Source of the DNA: Bacillus sp. FJAT-29814
GTDB lineage: Bacteria; Bacillota; Bacilli; Bacillales; Cytobacillaceae
Direction: 5' to 3'
DNA length: 64,000 nt
Assembly (NCBI RefSeq): GCF_001510715.1
Contig: NZ_LMTJ01000002.1
Span: 434,001-498,000, forward strand
Below, in pieces: positions 26,906 through 34,312 of the stretch; position 1 is the stretch's first letter, and each line of letters begins with the position of its first letter. Both the position numbers and the translations under genes were made by a program. The notes beneath the pieces are model-generated. The model ran no database searches and was not told the DNA's origin. It saw nothing but the letters and a program-made list of their open reading frames with translations.

Positions 26906-27274
26906 TTACCTTTTCGCTGCTGTCTTTCCCGCCAAACTCCCCCAGGTTCGAAGTTCCTCTTCCGTAAGCGGAGGATAGGCCGAGGGCTCCTCATCATCAG
27001 GGTGCTCGAGCCTGCCAAATCGAAAGGAAGCGGAAAGTTCCTTCCAAATTTTGATTTCCACCTCTGAGAGCGGTTTCAAATGAGAGGCTGTTTGCTGATT
27101 ACTTGAGCCTCCGATTGCAAACGATATTTCCCGCCATTTTTTAAAATCTGTTTCCGTAAGCGGAGGGTACTCCGGCCCTTCATGGTCAATAGGCGCGCTG
27201 ACGACCGGGTCCGAATATTCTTTAAGCTTTAAAATAACTAATCTGGTAATCTCCTCTACCAAATTGGCATCCAT
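26906..27274 (-). CDS. Small protein with targeting-type helix and three PLTE-W repeats
   Basis: 122 aa from ATG 27274 (AGGTGG seven bases upstream). Residues 2-20 (LVEEITRLVILKLKEY) form an amphipathic helix like an encapsulation peptide. Three copies of a motif follow at about residues 36, 66 and 100: (Y/L)xPL(T/S)E, four or five residues, W, then EL/EI/SL. They are separated by Gly/Ser or acidic linkers. I do not recognise the family. Position between the kinase and the aldehyde dehydrogenase suggests a scaffold that tethers cargo or shell parts. Length and repeats recall disordered linker proteins rather than an enzyme. Confidence 0.8.
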   Translation of the reverse strand: MDANLVEEITRLVILKLKEYSDPVVSAPIDHEGPEYPPLTETDFKKWREISFAIGGSSNQQTASHLKPLSEVEIKIWKELSASFRFGRLEHPDDEEPSAYPPLTEEELRTWGSLAGKTAAKR

Positions 27275-27299
27275 ACTTTCACCACCTGTAGAAAGCGCT

Positions 27300-28313
27300 T
27301 TAAATTTTTCCGTCCCGCAAGTATTTTTCCACCAATGCATCAGTGTCTTCGGTAAATCCGCCCCCTAGCTCGCGTGTTGTTTCGTTGTCACGGCTGCCAA
27401 CCCAGGCAACCAGCTGAAGCCGCCGCATCAGAATAAAGGTTGGGATATCCTGTTCCTCTTCCTCGGAGAGCGGGCGGACGCTTCGATACCCTTTTAACCA
27501 AGATTCAACAAGCTTTGGGACATAGGGCTTGTGTTCAATAAAGCTTAGCGACGTCGCCAAATCATATAAATACCAGCCAAAACCGCAATCATCAAAATCG
27601 ATCACCTTGATTTGGCCCTGGTCCACTAAAAGGTTGGCGAGCCGTAAATCCGAGTGAATCAGCCCGTAGCGGTCCGGTGCTTTTCCGAACCGCTCCAGCC
27701 GTTGCCTAATTTTCTCCGAAGCTTTCGTAAATAAGGCCTTCCGCTCAGGAGTAATCGCCAGTCCATCCTCCCATCGGCCCCACTTCGGCGATTGCCCCAG
27801 AATCGTATCATAATCCCATGTCAGCCGTTTAAATTTCCTTAACTCTTCCCAATTTAAGATACTATGGTTATGCAATTGGGCGGTGATGGCGCCCAGCATT
27901 TCAAATTGGCTGATGAGTTCATGTTCGTGATCCTCGTTTGGCGCCTCCCCCTCCAAAAAGCTGAACAGCGTGCAATGATAGGCCATATTTTCATGGTTGA
28001 CGACTTGAATATAGTCTCCATTTCCGCCCGTGATTGGCAAGGAGACGTGAATGGATGAATGCCGGTTAATCGATTTGATCCATTCCAGTTCGCTTTCCAC
28101 CGCTGTTTTCGTATGGTATCCTGGGCGGCCTACCCGGAGGATATATTTTTCGCCGGTTTCTGTATTCGTTACAAGATAGGTAGCATTTTCGGAGTAGTTT
28201 AATAGTTTGATGGTTGACTGCGATAAAAAAGGATAGGAAGGAATGGCGGCAGATGCAATAGCGTTAAACTTTTCCAATGATTCCTGTAAAGGGTCAATAG
28301 AGGAGCTGCTCAT
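27300..28313 (-). CDS. APH-family kinase, probable amino-alcohol kinase of the BMC pathway
   Basis: 337 aa from ATG 28313, eight bases after AAAGGAG. Motifs YILRVGRPGYHT (ATP Lys region), YGLIHSDLRLANLLV (catalytic loop HSDLRLAN, with HSD in place of HGD) and IKVIDFDDCGFGWYLYDLA (metal Asp). APH-family kinases paired with class III phospho-lyases phosphorylate 1-amino-2-propanol or ethanolamine in RMM-type BMCs. The neighbouring phospho-lyase homologue supports that role; the exact amino alcohol is not proven. Confidence 0.82.
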   Translation of the reverse strand: MSSSSIDPLQESLEKFNAIASAAIPSYPFLSQSTIKLLNYSENATYLVTNTETGEKYILRVGRPGYHTKTAVESELEWIKSINRHSSIHVSLPITGGNGDYIQVVNHENMAYHCTLFSFLEGEAPNEDHEHELISQFEMLGAITAQLHNHSILNWEELRKFKRLTWDYDTILGQSPKWGRWEDGLAITPERKALFTKASEKIRQRLERFGKAPDRYGLIHSDLRLANLLVDQGQIKVIDFDDCGFGWYLYDLATSLSFIEHKPYVPKLVESWLKGYRSVRPLSEEEEQDIPTFILMRRLQLVAWVGSRDNETTRELGGGFTEDTDALVEKYLRDGKI

Positions 28314-28332
28314 TTTCAAAACTCCTTTCGAA

Positions 28333-29598
28333 TCATGAACTATAGCTATAAACCATTTTCGCTGCCTGTTTTATACTAAGCTCGCATTTTTCCAGTAATT
28401 CATCACAATAGTCTTTATCACAGAGCAAGCCGGGCTTGAATTGCAGGACGCGATTGTCCAGCATGGAATAGATCGCCCAAACCCCATTTTTATAAAGCTC
28501 CTGCATCACATAAATCGCACCTTTTGGGTGATTGAATTCGAGCCCCATGACCACTCCCAACTGACGGATGCCGACGAAAAAGTCAGGATGCTGCTTCCTA
28601 ATGGTTTCGAGCCCAGTCCTTAGATAGCGGGCGACAAAATCGACGTTTTGCTGCACCTCCTTACGCTGTGAGATTTCGAGCACCTTCATGGCCACAATAC
28701 AGCCCAATTCCGAACCCCCGAAGGTAGAAATATGGGCAAAACCGTCCTCATTCATCCAATTGCCTGCCTGTTTACTGACAACGGTTGCCGCAATCGGATA
28801 AATGCCGCCGCTAAAGCCTTTGGAGGTCACAAGAATATCGGGCTCAACCCCGTAGTGTTCAATGCCCCAAAGCTTGCCGGTCCGCATTAATCCTGTCTGC
28901 ACCTCATCGGCGATATACAGTGTTCCATATGTCTCACAAAGCCGCTTAACACTCGTAAGGTAGCCCTTTTCAGGAAGCGGGAATCCATAGGTGGCAGGGA
29001 TTGTTTCAATAATGACGCAGGCAACATCCTCATTTCTTAATGCCCGTTCCATCGCATCCAAATCATTGAACGGCACATGAATAAACTCCGACGGGGCACC
29101 TTCACTTAAAAACGGGCGTGAATAACGTTCATTTCCTAATGAAACCGCTAGTCCCGTGTGGCCATGATACCCATTGATAATTGAGACGATTTTTTTCCGT
29201 TTCGTGGCATAGCGGGCACATTTCAAGGCAACATCAATGGCTTCACTGCCGCCGGCAGATAAAATGGAATAATGCAGGCTGTCCGGCGAACAGCCAGCAA
29301 GTTTTTCCGCTAGTCGGGCCCGGGTCATCGCCGGAAAGTGATGGTTGCCAATATCGAACTCATCGAGGGACTCTTTTAACGTGGCAATAATTTCGGGATT
29401 CCGGTGGCCGAGATTGTAGGTCCCCCCATTTAAATGGACATCCATAAGCTTTTTGCCTTCCATATCATAAAAGTAATAACCCTCGCGTTTTCCCATGACC
29501 AAATCGATGCCGTCTTTCTGCCATTGACTCGTTTTCCCGGGATTCCACCATTGCATGGAACGGTCAAGGACTTGCTTCTTATTGCCAAATTCGATCAT
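28333..29598 (-). CDS. Class III PLP aminotransferase-like enzyme, probable amino-alcohol O-phosphate phospho-lyase
   Basis: 421 aa from ATG 29598 (GAGGAG eight bases upstream); longer in-frame starts lack a ribosome site. PLP-fold motifs: SAGGSEAIDVALKCAR, NGYHGHTGLA, IIETIPATYG, IADEVQTGLMRTGKLW and the Schiff-base Lys in VTSKGFSGG. Class III relatives include ethanolamine-phosphate phospho-lyase, which releases aldehyde, ammonia and phosphate. With the neighbouring kinase and acylating aldehyde dehydrogenase, phospho-lyase activity on phospho-aminopropanol giving propionaldehyde fits best. A plain transaminase is the alternative. Confidence 0.85.
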   Translation of the reverse strand: MIEFGNKKQVLDRSMQWWNPGKTSQWQKDGIDLVMGKREGYYFYDMEGKKLMDVHLNGGTYNLGHRNPEIIATLKESLDEFDIGNHHFPAMTRARLAEKLAGCSPDSLHYSILSAGGSEAIDVALKCARYATKRKKIVSIINGYHGHTGLAVSLGNERYSRPFLSEGAPSEFIHVPFNDLDAMERALRNEDVACVIIETIPATYGFPLPEKGYLTSVKRLCETYGTLYIADEVQTGLMRTGKLWGIEHYGVEPDILVTSKGFSGGIYPIAATVVSKQAGNWMNEDGFAHISTFGGSELGCIVAMKVLEISQRKEVQQNVDFVARYLRTGLETIRKQHPDFFVGIRQLGVVMGLEFNHPKGAIYVMQELYKNGVWAIYSMLDNRVLQFKPGLLCDKDYCDELLEKCELSIKQAAKMVYSYSS

Positions 29599-29659
29599 AT
29601 GATTTCTCCTCATTTCTCTAAAACATATTGACATGAGCGCTTCTTGGTTAGGATCCGCC

Positions 29660-30436
29660 CTAAATTTCATCGGCGACAATCAGTTTGATTCCCCGTTCGG
29701 ACAAGGTTGTTTTCCATTCCTCAGGACAGAGATGGTCGGTGATAATTTTCGAAGCCTCGGTAAGCGCGCACATATGGGCAAAGGTCGCCTTGCCGAATTT
29801 GGAATGGTCGGCAAGCACAATGACCTCCTCCGCCCTGTCCATCATTTTGCGCGAAATGCTGGAGCCACTGATATCATAATCGGTAATTCCATTCTCAACG
29901 GAAATTCCACCGGCGCAAATAAAGACTTTGTCAGCCCGCAGCATTTCCAGCATCCGTTCGGAAAGCGGTCCGCTAGTATACTTTTGATTCCTTTCAATTT
30001 CACCGCCGATAAAAATAACTCGGCCCTTAAAAACATCCATCGCCCCCAGCATGACCGGAACAGAATGAGTAATCAGCGTAATATCATATTTATCTGCCAA
30101 ATAAGGGACCATGTCCAACGGAGTGGTCCCGTTACCAATCATAATAATGTCCCCATCTTTGACAAGTGCGGTAGCCGCTTTGCAAATCGCCTGTTTTTCT
30201 TTTTGATTGATCATGGTTTTTTCATCAAAGGGAAGTTCCCAGCTATGAATCTTTGTTTTGACAGCCCCGCCATATACCTTTTTGACGTATCCTTCCTTTT
30301 CAAGCCGGTCCAAGTCACGGCGAATCGTTTCATCGGACACTTGCAGCAGGCTGGCCATCATCCGAACCTGGACCTTCTCTTCCTTTTCCAAAGATTCCAT
30401 AATGACTGCTTTGCGTTCTTCATAGGATAAAGACAT
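29660..30436 (-). CDS. DeoR/GlpR-family transcriptional regulator
   Basis: 258 aa from ATG 30436 (AGGTGG upstream; a GTG four codons earlier is less well spaced). N-terminal DeoR helix-turn-helix (LLQVSDETIRRDLDRLEKEGYVKKVYGGAV) and C-terminal sugar-phosphate-sensor fold (DGDIIMIGNGTTPLDMVPYL, FICAGGISVENGITDYD). It is the second gene of the BMC operon and probably its local regulator, perhaps sensing a phosphorylated pathway intermediate. DeoR proteins commonly repress their own operon. Confidence 0.9.
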   Translation of the reverse strand: MSLSYEERKAVIMESLEKEEKVQVRMMASLLQVSDETIRRDLDRLEKEGYVKKVYGGAVKTKIHSWELPFDEKTMINQKEKQAICKAATALVKDGDIIMIGNGTTPLDMVPYLADKYDITLITHSVPVMLGAMDVFKGRVIFIGGEIERNQKYTSGPLSERMLEMLRADKVFICAGGISVENGITDYDISGSSISRKMMDRAEEVIVLADHSKFGKATFAHMCALTEASKIITDHLCPEEWKTTLSERGIKLIVADEI

Positions 30437-30496
30437 ATATGGTACCACCTACTAAACTTAAAATCGGAACCCTTTTTGCTGGTTTATTTCAAGGGT

Positions 30497-31258
30497 TTAG
30501 TTTTCAGGCAGGATTTGCCCTCCATCGACGATGATCGTTTGGCCGGTAATAAAGCCTGCTTCCTTTGAAGCCAAAAAGAGGGCAGCATAGCCGATGTCTT
30601 CGACTCTGCCAAGCTTTTTCATTGGAATCGCCGAGGCCATTTCCTCAAGATAATCCTCGCCCAAGCCCTCAAGACCTTCTGTCAGGACATTTCCTGGCAA
30701 CACCGCATTCACGGTAATGCCGTCTCCCGCTAATTCCAATGACGCTGTCCGCATGAACCCTAATTGAGCGGCTTTGCTGGCAGCGTAATGGGACCAGCCC
30801 GGATAGCCGGTAACAGGGCCGGTAATCGATGAGGTGATCACAATCCTGCCGTATTCCGCTTGCTTGAGGTATGGTATACATGCTTGCACAGAGTGGAATG
30901 TCCCTTTCGCGTTCGTGTTCATGACCGTATCCCAATCCTCATTGGTCATCGTTTCAAGGTTGGCGGATGGAAAAATGCCGGCATTGGCGCAAAGAACATC
31001 GATACTTCCGAATTTCTCATGCACTTCCCTTGCCACATCCTTCATCGAATCGCGGTCCTGAACGTCCCCTTTAATCGCAATCACTGTACCGCCGCCATTG
31101 CCATTGAGCTCGGCCGCACAAGCTTCGGCAGCTTCCAAATTCCTCGCCACTACCGCAACATTTGCACCATGCTTGGCAAAAACCCGGGCAATTCCTTTTC
31201 CAATTCCCATGCTGCCCCCCGTAACGATTGCCGTCTTCCCTTGCAACGAACCAAACAT
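30497..31258 (-). CDS. SDR oxidoreductase, first gene of the BMC operon (aminopropanol dehydrogenase-like)
   Basis: 253 aa starting at ATG 31258 after GGGAGAGG. Rossmann TGGSMGIGKGIA, NAG in CANAGIFPSAN, catalytic Ser in ITSSITG and YxxxK in HYAASKAA. In Mycobacterium RMM loci an SDR of this type reduces aminoacetone or oxidises (S)-1-amino-2-propanol, and the wider gene set here matches. A general FabG-like role cannot be excluded from sequence alone. A pair of GTTGTGGA direct repeats lies 70-100 bp upstream. Confidence 0.85.
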   Translation of the reverse strand: MFGSLQGKTAIVTGGSMGIGKGIARVFAKHGANVAVVARNLEAAEACAAELNGNGGGTVIAIKGDVQDRDSMKDVAREVHEKFGSIDVLCANAGIFPSANLETMTNEDWDTVMNTNAKGTFHSVQACIPYLKQAEYGRIVITSSITGPVTGYPGWSHYAASKAAQLGFMRTASLELAGDGITVNAVLPGNVLTEGLEGLGEDYLEEMASAIPMKKLGRVEDIGYAALFLASKEAGFITGQTIIVDGGQILPEN

Positions 31259-31330
31259 TCAATCCTCTCCCCCTCAGATTATTGGGCTTTTCCAAAAAGC
31301 AACAAACCACCAATCTCGATGTTGAACGAA

Positions 31331-31360
31331 GTTGTGGAATGTACTGTGAGATGTTGTGGA
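31331..31360 (-). promoter_or_regulatory. Possible DeoR operator upstream of the BMC operon
   Basis: GTTGTGGA occurs twice, at 31331-31338 and 31353-31360, in direct orientation 22 bp apart. DeoR-family proteins often bind direct repeats. The link to the operon's DeoR protein is only positional. Confidence 0.35.
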
Positions 31361-31504
31361 TTTCAAAAGATAGTAAAAATGTATGTTGTCTTGGGACAGA
31401 ATATTCTGTTATTTTTGCCAAAAACCTGGCTTCAGGGGATGGGGGTAGTTCATTGGGATGGGAAACGATTGGCGACTCTGTTCTCCTTGCCCTAGTAGCT
31501 CTCA

Positions 31505-31990
31505 GTAGCCAATAGCTTTTATTGGCAACCTAGTTCACTTCCGGACTACCGGTTCGGTAGCCAATAGCTTTGATTGGCTACCCGGTTCTCTGCGCGACTA
31601 CTGGTTCGGTGGCCAATAGCCTTGATTGGCTACCCAGTTCTCTTCACGACTACCTGTTCGGTAGCCAATAGCCTTGATTGGCTACCTAGTTCTCTTCGCG
31701 ACTACTGGTTCGGTAGCCAATAGCCTTGATTGGCTACCCAGTTTCTCTTCACGACTACCTGTTCGGTAGCCAATAGCTTTGATTGGCTACCCAGTTCTCT
31801 TCGCGACTACTGGTTCAGTAGCCAATAGCCTTGATTGGCTACCCAGTTCTCTTCGCGACTACTAGTTCGGTAACCAATAGCCCTGATTGGCTACCCAGTT
31901 CTCTTCACGACGAAGGGTTCGGTAGCCAATAGCCTTGATTGGCTACTCAGTTCTCTTGGAAACTATGTTTTCGGTAATCAATAGGACTGA
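31505..31990. repeat. Hairpin repeat array B (52-bp period), GTAGCCAAT family
   Basis: Nine units starting at 31505, 31557, 31609, 31661, 31713, 31766, 31818, 31870 and 31922, and a degenerate tenth at 31974. Hairpin GGTAGCCAAT, seven bases (AGCCTTG or AGCTTTG), ATTGGCTACC; about 26-bp conserved spacer (CAGTTCTCTTCGCGACTAC). The array fills the gap between the BMC operon and the divergent XRE gene. The stem differs from array A by a compensating pair. Confidence 0.9.
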
Positions 31991-32034
31991 TAATGTACTA
32001 TTATTTTGCAAATTGTCCTTACTAGCCATTTTTT

Positions 32035-32095
32035 GTAAAGTTACCTTGACATTTCCATTAGATGTAAAGTAAACTTTACGTAAAGCTAACTTTAC
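32035..32095 (+). promoter_or_regulatory. Promoter with two abutting 16-bp palindromes before the XRE gene
   Basis: TTGACA (32046-32051), 18-bp spacer, TAAACT (32070-32075). Palindrome GTAAAGTAAACTTTAC (32064-32079) covers the -10 box and is followed at once by GTAAAGCTAACTTTAC (32080-32095). A further GTAAAGTTAC half-like site lies at 32035. They are likely operators for autorepression by the XRE protein. Confidence 0.75.
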
Positions 32096-32115
32096 ATGCA
32101 AGAGGGGGGCGTGAG

Positions 32116-32319
32116 ATGAAACATCGAATAAAAGAGTTAAGAGCATCGTTTGGTTTAACACAAGAGCAGTTGTCCGAACAAATTGGCGTTTCGAGACAAA
32201 CCATCATTTCTATTGAAAATGGCCGGTATAATCCGTCTTTGGAACTTGCGTTTAAAATTGCAATGGTATTTCGCTGTAAGATTGAAGACGTATTTATTTT
32301 TGAAAAAGGAAGTGAATAA
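32116..32319 (+). CDS. Small XRE-family transcriptional regulator
   Basis: 67 aa, essentially one Cro/C1 helix-turn-helix: RIKELRASFGLTQEQLSEQ, recognition helix SRQTIISIENGRYNPSLELAF, and a final helix CKIEDVFIFE. AAGAGGGGGG precedes the ATG. It is followed two bases later by a small membrane protein, a common Bacillus pairing. The adjacent abutting palindromes make it a probable autorepressor. Confidence 0.9.
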   Translation: MKHRIKELRASFGLTQEQLSEQIGVSRQTIISIENGRYNPSLELAFKIAMVFRCKIEDVFIFEKGSE

Positions 32320-32321
32320 AT

Positions 32322-32624
32322 ATGGGTTTAGATCAGATGTTTGGCTTGCTTGGTTTATTACTTGGAGGTTTAGGCGGGGCATTCGGATGGTGGTGGGGGC
32401 GCAGACAGGCTGCCCGTAAGCGAGGGCTCGACGAACGATATAACATCATCTCAACAAAATCACTTGCAGCCTCCTGGAAAATAACATTAGTGGCTATTTA
32501 CATTCTATTTATTTTATTAAATTTCGGTATGAAACTGACTGCAGCTCCCGTATTAGGGATTCTATTATTGATTCATATGGCGGGCTGGACATTTTCGATC
32601 ATCTATTATAATTTAAAAATATAA
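32322..32624 (+). CDS. Small membrane protein partnered with the XRE regulator
   Basis: 100 aa, three predicted membrane helices: GLLGLLLGGLGGAFGWWWG, TLVAIYILFILLNFGM and VLGILLLIHMAGWTFSIIYY. A basic stretch (RRQAARKRG) follows the first. It starts two bases after the XRE stop, with GGAAGTGA as ribosome site. The pair may form a sensor-regulator unit, but function is unknown. Confidence 0.75.
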   Translation: MGLDQMFGLLGLLLGGLGGAFGWWWGRRQAARKRGLDERYNIISTKSLAASWKITLVAIYILFILLNFGMKLTAAPVLGILLLIHMAGWTFSIIYYNLKI

Positions 32625-32625
32625 T

Positions 32626-32664
32626 AAAACAGGGCAGCCAAACATCCCAATTGGCTACCCGTTT
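32626..32664. terminator. Terminator-like hairpin resembling an array B unit
   Basis: AGGGCAGCCAA and TTGGCTACCCGTTTT pair with small mismatches and end in GTTTT. The right arm plus flank resembles array B (ATTGGCTACCC then GTTnTC), so it may be a solitary repeat copy serving as terminator between convergent genes. Confidence 0.55.
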
Positions 32665-32688
32665 TCCAATATAATTGATTGCTTATGT

Positions 32689-33645
32689 CTATGACGAGCA
32701 CCCGTTGCCGCAGCTTGAGCATGAAGAGCAGCTGCTGCCGCCATGATCGCCTCCGCCTCCGCCCGAATTCGAATCATCCGATGAGGCAGAACCGCAAAAA
32801 ACAGCGCTCGAACAGCCGCTTGTATATTTCGCTGCTTCAGCAAAAGCATAAACTTTTGCGTATTGCCAATATTCATCAAAATAATAATACGAGAAGAACA
32901 CCATCATAAACGACAGGGCCGTCATATCGCCATATCTCCGTTGTTTCAAAAAGGAACCTCTCGGATTGGCCCGGTACATTTTTTCTGAAACGCCTAACTG
33001 CTCCTTCATCCGGCAAATCAAGTACTCCAACAATTCCCGATTACCATCAGTCTGCCGGAAATAGGTTTTAATCAATTCTTCATCAGACTTTTCCTTAAAA
33101 TCTTTTAATACTTCACTCGCAAGCGGATATTTGAAAAAGTCCCCCCAGGTGTTCCAGCTAAACTGGGTCACTTCAAACAGCTGCGAAAACACCCAGTCAA
33201 AAAAGGCACGTTCCTGTGGCGCCGGCTCGGGGGTTGTGTTCGGGGTATGATGCAGCATTTTCCCTAAAAATTTTTCAGAAAAGCGCTCATAATTCCTCGT
33301 AAACAGAATCATCTCATGCCAAATTTCATCAACTGAATCACTGAACATCGGTGCTTTCTTTAACAGGTTGGCCATGATGAAATATCGCTTTAATTCAAAC
33401 AAAAGCCATTCAAATTCGTCCTCGCTCCGTTTCGGGTAATCCTCAAGGTAGCGCATTTTAACCATCCGGATATAGTCATCGCTTAACGCTGAGTTTAACT
33501 GATCGATTAGAGGCTTTAGCGGGACGTTACTTAGGACACCTAGGTTTGCCGGGATGTTCTCTTTTTTTAGTTTTGGACGATTTTTTGCGATTAAAATAAC
33601 ACCAATGATAATTCCTGCTACGATCAAAATAATAGCCGCTGTCAT
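32689..33645 (-). CDS. Membrane-anchored DUF1399-like (glycine-rich domain-containing) protein with Cys-rich tail
   Basis: 318 aa from ATG 33645, after AGGGGGG. One N-terminal membrane helix (AAIILIVAGIIIGVILIA) follows the start. The segment DEIWHEMILFTRNYERFSEKFLGKMLHHTP resembles the DUF1399/GRDP signature (a WHxxILFT motif, then HHTP). The last 45 residues are low complexity: GGGGGDHGG and then SSCSSCSSCGNGCSS. Such Gly/Cys tails also occur in other bacterial members. No biochemical role is known. The gene is convergent with the XRE pair. Confidence 0.75.
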   Translation of the reverse strand: MTAAIILIVAGIIIGVILIAKNRPKLKKENIPANLGVLSNVPLKPLIDQLNSALSDDYIRMVKMRYLEDYPKRSEDEFEWLLFELKRYFIMANLLKKAPMFSDSVDEIWHEMILFTRNYERFSEKFLGKMLHHTPNTTPEPAPQERAFFDWVFSQLFEVTQFSWNTWGDFFKYPLASEVLKDFKEKSDEELIKTYFRQTDGNRELLEYLICRMKEQLGVSEKMYRANPRGSFLKQRRYGDMTALSFMMVFFSYYYFDEYWQYAKVYAFAEAAKYTSGCSSAVFCGSASSDDSNSGGGGGDHGGSSCSSCSSCGNGCSS

Positions 33646-33891
33646 GTAAAAATCCCCCCTCAAGATGCACCTTTTTGAAAACTTTTCCTTTTTTAAAAAA
33701 ATTATAATACAACAAAATAATAATTTTAGTACTTTTACGGAAAATTGACCCAAACTTTACAAAATAGGCGGTTATGAAAATAACGACTTCAAAAAATGTT
33801 TCCAGTTGTCATAAACATTTAACCGACGATTCACACTTACTTCATTAATCGGTAACAATTAACGGGTATAGTATTAAGCAGAGGGGATAGC

Positions 33892-34043
33892 ATGTGTGGC
33901 TATCATGGTACATGGCGAAGGTGGAGCCAGTACTGCAACACCGGAACCACAGAAGAAGTATACTTAAAACCTTTGAGTCCACTTGAATTGGACACTTTGA
34001 TGGAACTGGGAAAGGCCGCTGAAAAAGTTCAGCGGCCTTTTGA
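33892..34043 (+). other. Possible short transcript or gene remnant with internal terminator
   Basis: A -10-like TATAGT (about 33869) and GAGGGG lead to ATG 33892. The frame runs to 34206 (104 aa; start MCGYHGTWRRWSQYCNTG), but a strong hairpin lies inside it at 34011-34040: 13-bp stem AAAGGCCGCTGAA / TTCAGCGGCCTTT. This suggests either a small RNA or a short gene that has lost its proper stop. The rest of 33646-34312 shows no other gene. Confidence 0.3.
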
Positions 34044-34312
34044 AATTCCTTTTCAAAAAGTCCCTAAACAAAATGAATTTCCTCTTTCTTTAACGCTTCT
34101 TGAACCATTTGCAATTCTAATTGCACTTTTTCCACTTCCACAACTATCTGGGACGATTCTTTTTCCTAGGCAATTTCCCCGAATCATTGATATCGGCTCT
34201 TTTTAGTTCCAAAATATTTGTAATTAAAAGGAAAATACCTACTTCTTCTCGAATATCAATTAATAGCAACAAATGGGGTTCAAACTGAAAGTATTGGGAG
34301 AGGAGAAAATCA

